Shown: positions 1 to 9,032, counted from the first letter of the stretch. The stretch is 50,123 nt of DNA from Eubacteriales bacterium (GCA_028694155.1 JAQUTY010000011.1:1-50123); one strand, 5' to 3'. The notes: generated by a model from the sequence alone, not told the origin. Program-made: numbers and translations.

Positions 1-863
1 ACATCGTAACAGATGCAGCAGTAGCAGCAACCTGCACCGAGACTGGCTTGACAGAAGGCAGCCATTGCACACGCTGCGAAGATGCAACAGTAGCACAGAC
101 AGTAGTAGCAGCCCTGGGCCATGACTTTGGCGAGTGGACAGTCATCACGGCAGCAACCTGCACACAAGAAGGTTATGAGCGTAGATACTGCTCACGCTGT
201 GAGGAGTATGAGACCAGAGGCATAGCACCCCTTGGCCATACCGAGGAGATTCGCAATGCTCTTGAGGCAACCTACTTTGCAGAAGGTTACACAGGCGACA
301 CCTACTGCTCAGTCTGCGACGAATTGCTTGCCGCCGGCACGATCATTCCCATGATCAATCCGACTCAAATGGTTAACACACTGGGCGCACAGGCAAGGAT
401 GGAGACTTGGGATGCAATTCGCTTTGGCGCATCGTTCAATGTCGATGAGATCAAGGCAGCCCTGAACGTAGGCGATACCTTTACATACGGCTTCTACGCT
501 TATGCGAAGCTCGGTGTTGCTGACGGACAGCTACTAGGTCAAGACGTCATGAATAAGAAGTTCTATGGTTCCGCAAACGGTGCAATTATCAGCATTGAGT
601 GGACGGCAGAACTTGAAGCAATGACGGCTCCCGAACTTGCCGAAGCTCTGAAGGAAGCAGGATTCATGGTGTATGACTACAATGCGACTACTATCACGTT
701 CGCGTTGGTTATCAACAACATGGCTGCAAATTCTGACAAGGATGTAGTGTTCCGTGGATTTGTCCAGGCAAACAATAATGAACTGTTTGGCTTGCAGAAG
801 TACAACAGCATTGATAATATTAGGATCGAGGGTGCTTCAACCCTCTATCCTGATGCACAGTAA
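1..863 (+). CDS. C-terminal part of a secreted surface protein with CxxC repeats (5' end outside window)
   Basis: The frame is open from base 3, so the gene starts upstream of the window; a TTG at 48 is in frame but has no ribosome site and lies inside a repeat, so it is not the start. The visible part begins with about three repeats of roughly 40 residues, each with a TCT.xG...C.RCE-type pattern and closing in LGH; the third lacks the first cysteine. Such GH...TCT..G....C..C repeats are common in Clostridia cell-surface proteins. The last ~150 residues form a different domain with AIRFGA, VGD..TYGF, DYNATTITFALV and KYNSI, which recurs at the end of the protein ending at 22490. No LPXTG or dockerin is present at the C-terminus, so the mode of surface attachment is unknown. 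A small peptide gene follows after 14 bases. Function unknown. Confidence 0.85.
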   Translation, partial: IVTDAAVAATCTETGLTEGSHCTRCEDATVAQTVVAALGHDFGEWTVITAATCTQEGYERRYCSRCEEYETRGIAPLGHTEEIRNALEATYFAEGYTGDTYCSVCDELLAAGTIIPMINPTQMVNTLGAQARMETWDAIRFGASFNVDEIKAALNVGDTFTYGFYAYAKLGVADGQLLGQDVMNKKFYGSANGAIISIEWTAELEAMTAPELAEALKEAGFMVYDYNATTITFALVINNMAANSDKDVVFRGFVQANNNELFGLQKYNSIDNIRIEGASTLYPDAQ

Positions 864-877
864 AGGAGGCGAGTGTA

Positions 878-1045
878 ATGTTGAAGTATGAAACTCCCAT
901 TATACAGCTTGCGGTATTCTCTTCCGAGGATGTCCTCACTGAGAGCTGGACCGGCGGTATGGATCCCGAGAACGGCGGAGGAGATGTTATTGGCGGAAAC
1001 CCCGGCGATATCGGACTTAAATTGAACGACACGTTCAAGCCGTAA
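878..1045 (+). CDS. Small acidic peptide (55 aa), KY.T/ED.LT family, downstream of surface protein
   Basis: ATG at 878 sits 14 bases after the stop of the surface protein and 7 bases after a strong AAAGGAGG at 863-870, so it is almost certainly translated from the same mRNA. The 55-residue product begins MLKYETPIIQLAVF, has SSEDVLTES, and then a Gly/Asp/Asn-rich tail with NGGGD, GGNP and NDTF, ending in Pro. It has no signal peptide, no cysteine and no membrane segment. It aligns along much of its length with the 57-residue product at 22508-22681, which occupies the same position behind another surface protein. From memory, short proteins with a KYE.P..EV..F..EDVITTS start are frequent and uncharacterised in gut Clostridia; this was not checked against a database. 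No modification enzyme is nearby, so a precursor-peptide role is only speculation. Confidence 0.8.
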   Translation: MLKYETPIIQLAVFSSEDVLTESWTGGMDPENGGGDVIGGNPGDIGLKLNDTFKP

Positions 1046-1068
1046 GCAGGAGAAACAAACAACTCGCA

Positions 1069-1098
1069 AAGAACCCGATCAGAAATGGTCGGGTTCTT
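1069..1098 (+). terminator. Hairpin terminator after surface protein / small peptide pair
   Basis: A 12-bp stem (AAGAACCCGATC with GGTCGGGTTCTT, one G.U pair) closes a 6-base AGAAAT loop, 23 bases after the small peptide stop. No proper T-tract follows, so termination may be weak. Confidence 0.55.
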
Positions 1099-1128
1099 GC
1101 CGTGCACTGATAATATAAATGATATGTA

Positions 1129-1157
1129 TTGCCATATGCTTGTTGCTATGATACAAT
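1129..1157 (+). promoter_or_regulatory. Sigma-A type promoter for the DUF1622 gene
   Basis: TTGCCA at 1129-1134, a 17-base spacer, and TACAAT at 1152-1157 preceded by TG (extended -10). Transcription should start near 1164. This lies inside the longest possible reading frame of the next gene (in-frame TTG at 1129) and therefore shows that the true start codon is further downstream. Confidence 0.75.
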
Positions 1158-1179
1158 AAAAAGAAAAAAGGGGCAGGGC

Positions 1180-1518
1180 ATTGACGCAATCTTAGAGAAC
1201 ATTAACGTGATATTTGAGTATGTGGTTAAGCTGGCAATACTATTGATGGAGATTGCTGGGGTCGCAGTTCTGATTGCCACAGGAATCAAGGGCTTTATCG
1301 GCTGGATTAGAAAACGTTCCGATACCCGTTTGAAATTAGCGGAGGGAATAGCACTTGCACTAACGTTTAAGATGGGCGGAGAACTGTTGCGCTCAGTGAT
1401 TATTCGTGATTGGAATGAGCTGTTGATACTGGGTGCGATAGTAGTTCTTCGTGGACTTTTAACCTTCCTAATTCAATGGGAGATAAAAAACGAAAAGCGG
1501 CAGATGAAAGAAATGTAG
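1180..1518 (+). CDS. DUF1622 family small membrane protein
   Basis: The product has two to three hydrophobic segments and the typical DUF1622 pattern: a first helix (VVKLAILLMEIAGVAVLI), a charged RKRSDTRLKLAEGIALAL stretch, FKMGGELLRSVI, DWNELLILGAIVVLRGLLT and FLIQWEIK near the end. Family members are about 110-120 residues and of unknown function. The start is unusual. The frame can be extended up to TTG 1129, but a promoter occupies 1129-1157, so translation must begin after about 1164. The best ribosome site, AAAAAAGGGG at 1164-1173, points at an ATT codon at 1180, giving 112 residues; a GTG at 1207 (103 residues) is the alternative but has a poor ribosome site. The gene is a single-gene unit with its own promoter and terminator. 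Confidence 0.8.
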   Translation: MDAILENINVIFEYVVKLAILLMEIAGVAVLIATGIKGFIGWIRKRSDTRLKLAEGIALALTFKMGGELLRSVIIRDWNELLILGAIVVLRGLLTFLIQWEIKNEKRQMKEM

Positions 1519-1526
1519 TCAAAAAC

Positions 1527-1553
1527 AGCTCCCAAATAATGTGTTTGGGAGCT
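1527..1553. terminator. Bidirectional terminator between convergent DUF1622 and xdhD
   Basis: Perfect 10-bp stem AGCTCCCAAA / TTTGGGAGCT with a 7-base loop. Read on the minus strand it is followed by GTTTTTG, so it is a good terminator for the ssnA-ygfK-xdhD operon; on the plus strand the downstream T content is weaker. Confidence 0.75.
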
Positions 1554-1571
1554 ACTGTATTGTATGGGCTT

Positions 1572-4538
1572 CTATGGATTGCAAACCAGAATTACATCCA
1601 TCGGGCAAGCTTTGGCGCACACGCCACAGGAGATGCACTTGCTTGTAACAGGAGCAATCGGGGAGGCGACCATGACATGCAAGGGGCAGGCATCACGACA
1701 TAAGCCACAGTTGGTGCAAAGCTTTTTGCTGATAATGTACACACCCTTGTCATTCTTGGATATTGCCCCCTGAGGGCAGACTTGTGCGCACTTACCGCAC
1801 TGTATGCACACCACCGGTGTCGGCTTACCCTTTTTGTCTACCACATTGAGACAGGCATATTCCGCATCATCACGCTTAAAGAACATATTTGCACAGGCAC
1901 GCACACATTCCAGACACCCAATGCAGCGAGCGTTCTTGTTGATTGTCAACTTCTTTGTTGGAACATTCGTAGTTGGTGGCTCAGGTTTTTTATACTCATA
2001 CGGGGTATCGCAGAGTGGAAGCGAAGTGCGGAACTTGTGATCATAGCGATAGAAGGCATCTGCAATTGCAGGCGCAGTAGGAATGGAGGTAATCTCGCCA
2101 ATGCCTATTGCACCGCAAGCAACGGGAAGACCCGCCTTCTCCACGATGATTGATTGAACAATGGGCAGCTCATCAGAACGGAACAGTCCCAAAGAGCCAT
2201 ATTTTGCAAGGGGCTTACAATCCTTCAAAGGATAGCGTTCCCTAAGCGCATAGCCCATCGACATAACGACACCGCCCTCAATTTGACCTTCAACGCTGAT
2301 AGGATTGACAGCGTTTCCAACATCGTGTGCGGCGACAATCTTCTGAATTTTGCCGCTGAAAGGATCAATCACACACATCTGCGTAGCATAGCCGTAGGCA
2401 ACGTGACTGACTGGGTGAGGAACGTCTGCTCCAAGCTTATCCGTTTTTGCCAGATACTCAGCATAATATTCTTCACCTTCCATCTGTTCAAGCGTCCTGC
2501 CGTTGCGTCCTTCATTCAAAAGAACGCTTGCACGCCTTGCAGCTTCACCGGAAATGACGGTGTGACGTGAGCCTGAGGTGGTGCCCGAGTCGGGCGCATT
2601 AAAGGTGTTGGCAGGTTCGACTGACACCTTGCTGCCGTCAAACCCCGTAATTTGGCAGACCATCTGCTTTAAGACCGTGCCAACGCCTTGACCGATACAC
2701 GATCCGCCACAGTGTACGATTATGCCGCCGTCCTTAATCTCAAGTCGGACACGTCCCGTGTCGGGAATCCCCACGCCCACGCCTGCATTCTTCATTGCAC
2801 AGGCAATACCCTTGACCTCGCTGCTGTCATATTCGGCTTTGATTGCCTCCAGCGTTTCAACAAGACCCGTGGACTCATCAACAATCTGACCGTTTGGCAG
2901 CTCCTGACCGGGGCGGATTGCGTTGCGATAGCGGATTTCCCATGTGGAAATGCCAACCTTGTCCGCCATCTGATTTAACAGCGACTCAATGGCAAAACAG
3001 GTCTGCGTTACACCAAAGCCACGGAATGCACCCGCAGGGGGATTGTTCGTGTAGTAGGCGTAACCGTCAATTTCAAAGTTCTGATAATTGTATGGGCCGG
3101 ACGCATGGGTGCAGGCTCGCTCCAAGACGGGGCCGCCCAACGAGGCGTATGCTCCGGTATCGGCGATAACCTTTGCCTTGACACCCTGAATGATTCCGTT
3201 TTCATCGCAGCCCAAGGTAAAGTCCATGTCCATGGGGTGACGCTTTGGGTGAAACAGAATGCTTTCATCCCTTGATAGCTTCATCTTGCAGGGACGCTTG
3301 GTAAGGTATGCAATCAGCGCACTCATGTGCTGAACCGTCACATCTTCCTTGCCGCCAAAGCCACCGCCAACCAGACAGTTCTGCACCTTCACCTGCTCCA
3401 TGCTAAGACCCAACATGGGGGCAGTTTCATGCTGCGTGTCGAATACACCTTGATCGGTCGAGAGAATTTTCACACCGTCATCGGTGGGTATTGCAACCGC
3501 ACATTCAGGCTCCAAAAAGGCGTGCTCAGTCCATGGAGTATGGAAAGTGCCGGAAAGGACATACCTAGATTGTGCAATGGCAGCAGAGGCATCGCCCCTT
3601 GAAACGTGTTTGTGTGTCAACAAATTTCCGCCGCTGTGAACAAGAGGAGCGTCCTCCTTCATTGCCTCATAGGGGTCGCGCACCATAGGTAAAACCTCGT
3701 AATCCACCTTAACAAGATCGCGAGCCTGCAGGGCAATCTCGCGTGTTTGTGCGGCGACTAAGGCAATTGCATCGCCCAGAAAGTGAGTAATGCTCCCCAC
3801 GGGAATCATGGTGTCCCAATCCTTGACAAGATGTCCGACCTTATTTTTGCCGGGAATATCCGCTGCTGTGAAAACGTCAATTACTCCATCAAGAGCCTTG
3901 GCAGCGGTCGTATCAATGGACAATACACGAGCACGAGGATATTTGGAACGCACCGCAACGCCGTGGATCATGTTATCCATGTAAACATCATCGGGGTACA
4001 AGCCTGTTCCTGTGACTTTCTCCCTAACATCTATGCGATGCACCCTTGCGCCCAGCTTCCAATCGCTCTCACTTCTTGGCAACTCACCCTCACACAAGAT
4101 TTTTCCTGCCAAAAGTATGGCGGCAACAATCTTCACATAGCCGGTACAGCGGCAGATGTTATTGCGGATTGCATGGCGCACTTCTTCCTCGGTGGGGTCG
4201 CAAGTTACATCTAAAAGACCTTTTGCACACATGACCATGCCCGGAATACAGAAGCCGCATTGCACTGCGCCGGCTTCACCAAAGGCATAGGTGTACACGT
4301 CCTTTTCAAAGTCCGAAAGTCCCTCGACTGTCAGAATACTGCGCCCTTCAAGCGCATTGGTCTTGACAGTGCAGGCACGGGTAGCAACGCCGTCAATCAG
4401 GATAGTACACGTTCCGCATGCGCCTTGACTGCACCCGTCCTTTGCGCTGGTGATGTGCAAGTTATCACGAAGAAAGGACAAGAGATTCTTATTCTTGTCT
4501 GTTGTGACCCTTTGACCATTCACAAAAAATGTAGCCAT
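1572..4538 (-). CDS. xdhD: Selenium-type xanthine dehydrogenase fused to a C-terminal four-cluster ferredoxin domain
   Basis: Molybdenum hydroxylase that should oxidise xanthine or a related purine, in the cytoplasm. Residues 1-145 are a two-[2Fe-2S] domain with the plant-type set C36, C41, C44, C56 (GCSQGACGTC) and the second set C94, C97, C129, C131 (CGFC...CRCTG). Residues ~160-840 are the molybdopterin domain with VGGGFGGKED, AFRGFG and the catalytic-Glu region GAIGIGEITS. About 140 extra residues at the end carry four CxxCxxCxxxC motifs (CIGCLECVRAC, CIQCGKCAQVC, CTNCGLCRDAC, CISCGVCAKAC), enough for four [4Fe-4S] clusters. There is no FAD subunit. The ssnA, ygfK, xdhD content matches the E. 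coli selenium-linked purine region. Start: an upstream in-frame TTG at 4550 is rejected because GGAGGA at 4543-4548 sits perfectly before ATG 4538 (988 residues). The selenium ligand in this family is a labile cofactor sulfur replacement, not selenocysteine, and cannot be seen in DNA. Confidence 0.9.
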   Translation of the reverse strand: MATFFVNGQRVTTDKNKNLLSFLRDNLHITSAKDGCSQGACGTCTILIDGVATRACTVKTNALEGRSILTVEGLSDFEKDVYTYAFGEAGAVQCGFCIPGMVMCAKGLLDVTCDPTEEEVRHAIRNNICRCTGYVKIVAAILLAGKILCEGELPRSESDWKLGARVHRIDVREKVTGTGLYPDDVYMDNMIHGVAVRSKYPRARVLSIDTTAAKALDGVIDVFTAADIPGKNKVGHLVKDWDTMIPVGSITHFLGDAIALVAAQTREIALQARDLVKVDYEVLPMVRDPYEAMKEDAPLVHSGGNLLTHKHVSRGDASAAIAQSRYVLSGTFHTPWTEHAFLEPECAVAIPTDDGVKILSTDQGVFDTQHETAPMLGLSMEQVKVQNCLVGGGFGGKEDVTVQHMSALIAYLTKRPCKMKLSRDESILFHPKRHPMDMDFTLGCDENGIIQGVKAKVIADTGAYASLGGPVLERACTHASGPYNYQNFEIDGYAYYTNNPPAGAFRGFGVTQTCFAIESLLNQMADKVGISTWEIRYRNAIRPGQELPNGQIVDESTGLVETLEAIKAEYDSSEVKGIACAMKNAGVGVGIPDTGRVRLEIKDGGIIVHCGGSCIGQGVGTVLKQMVCQITGFDGSKVSVEPANTFNAPDSGTTSGSRHTVISGEAARRASVLLNEGRNGRTLEQMEGEEYYAEYLAKTDKLGADVPHPVSHVAYGYATQMCVIDPFSGKIQKIVAAHDVGNAVNPISVEGQIEGGVVMSMGYALRERYPLKDCKPLAKYGSLGLFRSDELPIVQSIIVEKAGLPVACGAIGIGEITSIPTAPAIADAFYRYDHKFRTSLPLCDTPYEYKKPEPPTTNVPTKKLTINKNARCIGCLECVRACANMFFKRDDAEYACLNVVDKKGKPTPVVCIQCGKCAQVCPQGAISKNDKGVYIISKKLCTNCGLCRDACPLHVMVASPIAPVTSKCISCGVCAKACPMDVILVCNP

Positions 4539-4551
4539 AGTATCCTCCAAA

Positions 4552-7527
4552 TTACAGCAGATAGCTGTATTTAGAAAGTATTGCCTCCAATACGGACTTC
4601 AAATCGGGATAGAAATCCTTATCGGTACTTATATCGATGGTTTTGACATTGCCCAAACGCACCTTGAACTTACTGCCTCCAAGATGAATGAACCCCTGAT
4701 TCTCGCTTTGGTCAAACTCGTCCATGGTGCTGAACAGAGTCCATTTTTCCTTATAGGGTGCGCTGTCGTAGGGGCAGAAGATCAGGCAGTTGCCGCACTC
4801 GTTGCACATACGATCAACGTGAATAATCTGCGGCATCTTTCCGTCAACTTCGATTGCGATGTTGGCTCGGTTGGGGCAGACCTGCACACAGGCTTGGCAG
4901 ATGGTCTGGCAGCTAAGGCAGCGGTCGGCTTCCTTCTCCGCACAGGAATAATCCTTCAAAATGCCCTGCTTTTGGTAGCACGACTGGGCACAGCTCTTGC
5001 CACATTCGCAGATTGAATACTCATGTTTACCTGCAATGGCAGCAGCAACGGTGGCAGCGTCAGCAATAGCTTCGACCACGGTTGCAGGTCCACGTCTGCA
5101 ATCTCCAATTACATAGACATTCTCAATATTGGTCATGCAATTCTCATTGACCTTCACAGCGCCACGCTCGTTAAGCTCGATGCCGCTGTCCAAAAACAGC
5201 TTCTGCTCAATCTTTTCTCCAACGGCGGTGATGAGGGTCGTACAAGGAACGGCAACTGTATCACCGGTCTTTTGGGGGGAGCGTCTGCCGCTTGCATCGG
5301 GTGCGCCAAGCTGCATCTTATCGCAGATGAGTTGACCGTTCTCCAAGGCAACGGGGGAGAGAAGCTCGCAAAACTCAACGCCCTCGTCGATTGCAAGCTG
5401 CAGCTCTTCCTCATCGGCAGGCATATAGCGTGCGGTTCTGCGATAGACCAAACGAACGTGCTTGACGCCAGCGGTGCGCTTTGCAACTCTTGCCGCATCC
5501 ATTGCGGTGTTACCGCCGCCAATGATAACGACGTCCGAGCCGATACTGTCAAGTGTGCCGTTCTTGCTCTGTTCAAGGAAGCGAATCACATTCATGCCCT
5601 CGCCCTTGTCAAGCTTCATTTTACCCTCGGCCCATGCGCCAACGGCAAAGATAATGTGCGTGTAGCCCTCGGCTTTGAGTTCTGCAACCGTGGGAGCTTC
5701 CGTGTTGAGACGAATATCAACGCCCAGCTTCTCCATCATAGCTGCATCATTTGCAATGGCTTCATTTGATATGCGGAACGCAGGAATGACATAACGAACG
5801 ATTCCGCCAAGCTCTGCACGTTTTTCAAACAGCGTGACTGCAACGCCCTTTCTTGCAAGGAAGTATGCCTGAGAAATTCCGGCAGGGCCGCCGCCAATGA
5901 TTGCGACCCGATGTTTGCTTGTCTTGTCAACGAGCTTCAACGTATCCATGAGCTTATCATATCCATTCTTTGCAGCAGCCAGCTTTGCGTTGCGAATACG
6001 GATAGGCTCATCGTAGAATGTACGGGTGCATTTGTCGGTACAATGATGAGGACAAATAGTGCCAGTTGTAAATGGCAGAGGATTCTTTTGGGTAATGAGC
6101 TTGAGAGCCTCAAAATACTTGCCCTTGCCGACCATCTCCGTGTATTGCGGAATATCCTGACCGATTGGGCAGCCATATGTGCAGGGCGAGATGTAACAAT
6201 CTACAAGGGGTACCTGATCATTGATTTTGCGCTTAGGCTGTGGCTTAATCCCTTTTTGATTGCGGCTGGAGACTCTGGCCGCCTTTGAAAGGCGTTCGAC
6301 CTTGCCGACATTCACTCCGTCAAACGGCTCATAAGGCAGGGAGTTTAACAAATCGGCCATCTGTGTCAAGCGTTGATAGCCACCGGTTTTCAGTAGCGTG
6401 GTGGCAAGAGTGATGGGCCAAATACCGGCCTCGAACACTTCTTTGATGTTGAACACATCAATGCCGCCCGAAAAAGACAGGCGCAGCTTGCCGTCAAATT
6501 CTTCACTCATGCGCCTTGCCATCTCGATGGTCAACGGATAGAGCGAGCGACCCGACATATACATTTCGCCGCTTGGCAGCTCGCCACCAGTGACGTCAAC
6601 GGGGAAGGTGTTGCTGAGCTTTAGACCGAACGAAACGTTATTCTTATCTGCAAGTGCCAACAGACGCTTAAACATGGGGACAGCGTCCTTGTACTGTAAA
6701 TCCTCATTGAAATGGTGCTCATCAAATGCGATGTAGTCAAAGCCCAAACCATCGAGCGTCTTTCGTGCAAAGTCGTAGCCCAAAATGGTGGGATTGCATT
6801 TAACGAAGGTGTTGAGCTTTTTAACGTCAATTAGGTATGAGGCGATGCGCTCAATCTCCTGAGGAGGACAGCCGTGAAGGGTAGAAAGAGTGATGGAGGT
6901 GCAGATGTGCGGATTGATGGCGTCTATATATGCCTCATCAACATTGGAGAACCTTGCAAGGTTGTCCTTTGCCCATTGCCTGCATTCGTTCCAAGCAGCC
7001 GTACCTGTTGCGTCCTTCAGACCTTCAATGAACGCATCAATCTTGGCGGAGGTGATGCCCTCAAAATTATAACCCACGCTCATGTTGAATATGAAACCAT
7101 CGGGATTGCCCCAACCAAATTCCTTAGAGAGGAGCTTGAGTGCGAACCAGCCCTTAGCATACTCCCCAAAAGCCTGCTCAACCCTTAGCTCGGTTGACCA
7201 TTCGCAGTTGTAGCCTTCGTCATTGGCAAGAATACAAGGCTTGCCTATGCAGGCGGCAAGCTCGTCCCCGTCCATAATCTGAACGGTCTTTAACTCAAAG
7301 AATCTGCTGCCTGCGTAATAGGCGGCAATGAGGTTTTGAGTAAGCTGTGTGTGAGGGCCGGCGGCAGGGCCAAAGGGTGTCTCCAACTTCTCTCCGAATA
7401 TGGAAAGCAGCTTGTCCTTGTGCGGCACAAATGCACGGCGAACGCCAAAAACGCTGCCACACTTTTGCTCCTCAAGAATCCAGTTCATCAACTCGGCAAA
7501 GGGAATGGGGGTCATTCTGTCAGACAT
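4552..7527 (-). CDS. ygfK: YgfK-type iron-sulfur flavoprotein (selenium-associated oxidoreductase)
   Basis: Large oxidoreductase of the YgfK family (annotated in databases as putative selenate reductase subunit; in gut purine-degrading clusters it travels with xdhD and ssnA). Residues ~1-430 resemble a dihydroorotate-dehydrogenase-like TIM barrel (ETPFGPAAGPHTQLTQNLIA near the start, GLKLSNTFPVD, SFSGGIDVFNI). The middle is a GltD-like electron-transfer module: cysteine cluster CTYGCPIGQDIP...CPHHCTDKC, FAD site IIGGGPAGIS and NAD(P) site IIGGGNTAMDAA. The C-terminal part has further Fe-S motifs (CECGKSC, CSAE..ADRCLSCQ, CQACVQVCP, CNECGNCLIFCP). It probably passes electrons between NAD(P)H or ferredoxin and XdhD; this partner assignment is inference. 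ATG 7527 has AGGAGG 8 bases upstream. The stop is 13 bases before the xdhD start, so the two are translationally close. Confidence 0.88.
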   Translation of the reverse strand: MSDRMTPIPFAELMNWILEEQKCGSVFGVRRAFVPHKDKLLSIFGEKLETPFGPAAGPHTQLTQNLIAAYYAGSRFFELKTVQIMDGDELAACIGKPCILANDEGYNCEWSTELRVEQAFGEYAKGWFALKLLSKEFGWGNPDGFIFNMSVGYNFEGITSAKIDAFIEGLKDATGTAAWNECRQWAKDNLARFSNVDEAYIDAINPHICTSITLSTLHGCPPQEIERIASYLIDVKKLNTFVKCNPTILGYDFARKTLDGLGFDYIAFDEHHFNEDLQYKDAVPMFKRLLALADKNNVSFGLKLSNTFPVDVTGGELPSGEMYMSGRSLYPLTIEMARRMSEEFDGKLRLSFSGGIDVFNIKEVFEAGIWPITLATTLLKTGGYQRLTQMADLLNSLPYEPFDGVNVGKVERLSKAARVSSRNQKGIKPQPKRKINDQVPLVDCYISPCTYGCPIGQDIPQYTEMVGKGKYFEALKLITQKNPLPFTTGTICPHHCTDKCTRTFYDEPIRIRNAKLAAAKNGYDKLMDTLKLVDKTSKHRVAIIGGGPAGISQAYFLARKGVAVTLFEKRAELGGIVRYVIPAFRISNEAIANDAAMMEKLGVDIRLNTEAPTVAELKAEGYTHIIFAVGAWAEGKMKLDKGEGMNVIRFLEQSKNGTLDSIGSDVVIIGGGNTAMDAARVAKRTAGVKHVRLVYRRTARYMPADEEELQLAIDEGVEFCELLSPVALENGQLICDKMQLGAPDASGRRSPQKTGDTVAVPCTTLITAVGEKIEQKLFLDSGIELNERGAVKVNENCMTNIENVYVIGDCRRGPATVVEAIADAATVAAAIAGKHEYSICECGKSCAQSCYQKQGILKDYSCAEKEADRCLSCQTICQACVQVCPNRANIAIEVDGKMPQIIHVDRMCNECGNCLIFCPYDSAPYKEKWTLFSTMDEFDQSENQGFIHLGGSKFKVRLGNVKTIDISTDKDFYPDLKSVLEAILSKYSYLL

Positions 7528-7545
7528 TTTCTTTCCTCCTAAATT

Positions 7546-8874
7546 CTATGCGTTTAATGTGTTCCAGAGCTTTTGCGCACTCTGGCGACACTTTGCCATG
7601 ATTTCTTTTTCATCGCAGACCAACAGTTCTCTGTCCTTCATGAGCAGCTTGCCGTTGCACATGGTAGTAACAACGCTTCTGCCGTTCATGCCAAAGAGTA
7701 TGTGACCGTTGCAGTTGTCGCCGTTCATGGGCGTAAGCGGATCATAGTCGGTGATGATAACGTCTGCATATGCGCCCTCCTTGAGAATACCAAGGGGAGC
7801 GTTGAAATAGCGGTTTGCAATGGTCGCATTTCCGTCAAACAGCATGGTTGGGAACTCACCCCATGCCACCGTAGGATCGCACAGGTTGTGCTTTTGAATC
7901 ACGTTGCCAACCTTGTAGCTCTCCAAAATATCGTTGGTGTAGCCGTCTGTGCCAAGTCCCATCAGCAGACCTTCTTTGAACATTTGGATAACGGGACTGC
8001 AGCCAACTGCATTGCCCATGTTCGATTCGGGGTTGTTGACAACAGCGGTATTGGTGACCTTGAGCAGCTGCATTTCGGCACGGTTGATATGCACACAATG
8101 AATTGCAAGGGTTTTGTCGCCAAGAATCCCTGAATCATAGAAGCGTGTAATTATGCGCTTTCCATAGGTGTCCAAGGAGTGCTGCAAATCAGCGGGGCCC
8201 TCGGCACAGTGGACGTGGAAGCCTGCGTCCTTGCCACCGTGAGCAAGGCAATCCTCAAGCGTTTTTTCGGACACGGTGAACGAAGCGTGCAGACCCATCA
8301 GACCCTTGAGCATATCGCTGTCGTCCTTTTGCGCACGCTTGATGAAGCGTTCATTTTCTAGAATGGACTGCATTCGCTTTTCTTCGCCATCACGGTCGCT
8401 GACCTCATAGCAGAGCGATGCACGAACACCAAGCTCGGTTGCAGCCTGCGCTATCATGTCAAGACTGTCAGGAATGTCAAAGTAGCTTGCATGATGGTCA
8501 AAGGTCGTTGTAACGCCGTTTTTAATGCTGTCGATAAACACCGCATACGCCGAATACAGGTCATTTTCACGGGTCAAGCAGCGATCTATGCGCCACCACA
8601 TACCATCCAAAATATCCATAAAATCGTGCGGTGCATAGCCCTTGAGCGACAAGCCACGAGCAAATGCACTGTAAATATGGTTATGAGTGTTGATAAGTCC
8701 GGGCATGATAACGCCACCGTGCGCATCGACAAACTCCGCTGTGGGATACTTTGCTTTAACAGAAGTATAGTCGCCGACTTCCTTAATATAGCGTCCGTCC
8801 ACGACTACTGCGCCGTTGTCAAAAAACTCGTTTCCGTTGCGGGTAATTACCCGACCGTTACCGATCAAATACAT
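7546..8874 (-). CDS. ssnA: SsnA-type amidohydrolase
   Basis: Cytoplasmic metal-dependent amidohydrolase of the SsnA family (442 residues, the usual length), related to chlorohydrolases and guanine/cytosine deaminases. Metal-site motifs are visible: NTHNH with H64 and H66, FHVHCAEG, LAIHCVH and GLGTDGY. SsnA is regularly found with YgfK and selenium-dependent xanthine dehydrogenase and is thought to act in purine catabolism, possibly as a deaminase or ring-opening hydrolase; the exact substrate is not shown by the sequence. It is first in the minus-strand operon, with a consensus promoter at 8908-8936 and GAGGAG ahead of ATG 8874. The stop lies 18 bases before ygfK. Confidence 0.9.
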   Translation of the reverse strand: MYLIGNGRVITRNGNEFFDNGAVVVDGRYIKEVGDYTSVKAKYPTAEFVDAHGGVIMPGLINTHNHIYSAFARGLSLKGYAPHDFMDILDGMWWRIDRCLTRENDLYSAYAVFIDSIKNGVTTTFDHHASYFDIPDSLDMIAQAATELGVRASLCYEVSDRDGEEKRMQSILENERFIKRAQKDDSDMLKGLMGLHASFTVSEKTLEDCLAHGGKDAGFHVHCAEGPADLQHSLDTYGKRIITRFYDSGILGDKTLAIHCVHINRAEMQLLKVTNTAVVNNPESNMGNAVGCSPVIQMFKEGLLMGLGTDGYTNDILESYKVGNVIQKHNLCDPTVAWGEFPTMLFDGNATIANRYFNAPLGILKEGAYADVIITDYDPLTPMNGDNCNGHILFGMNGRSVVTTMCNGKLLMKDRELLVCDEKEIMAKCRQSAQKLWNTLNA

Positions 8875-8907
8875 TGCATACTCTCCTCATTCTAAAAAAT
8901 ATACCTT

Positions 8908-8936
8908 ATTATACTATGATTCCTCCCTGATGGCAA
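8908..8936 (-). promoter_or_regulatory. Promoter of the ssnA-ygfK-xdhD operon
   Basis: On the minus strand, TTGCCA (plus coordinates 8931-8936), a 17-base spacer and a perfect TATAAT (8908-8913). It lies back to back with the plus-strand promoter at 8973-9001, so a regulator binding 8937-8972 could control both arms. No clear palindromic operator was seen. Confidence 0.8.
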
Positions 8937-8972
8937 CGCTTCAAATAAATTTTAATCCAAAAAATTTTTATC

Positions 8973-9001
8973 TGTACAAAAATAATTTTATGTGCTAGAA
9001 T
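8973..9001 (+). promoter_or_regulatory. Promoter of the PLP enzyme / BMP transporter arm
   Basis: TGTACA at 8973-8978, 17-base spacer, TAGAAT at 8996-9001 preceded by TG (extended -10). The -35 is weak (4 of 6), as expected for a regulated promoter. Transcription would start near 9008, 25 bases before the chosen start codon. Confidence 0.6.
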
Positions 9002-9032
9002 GACTTATAAATATTCATGAAGGATGAATGAA

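Noticed and set aside
1572..4538. Search for selenocysteine (in-frame TGA) in xdhD and ygfK
   Set aside because: Both frames are uninterrupted; selenium in this family is a labile cofactor ligand, so no TGA recoding is expected.
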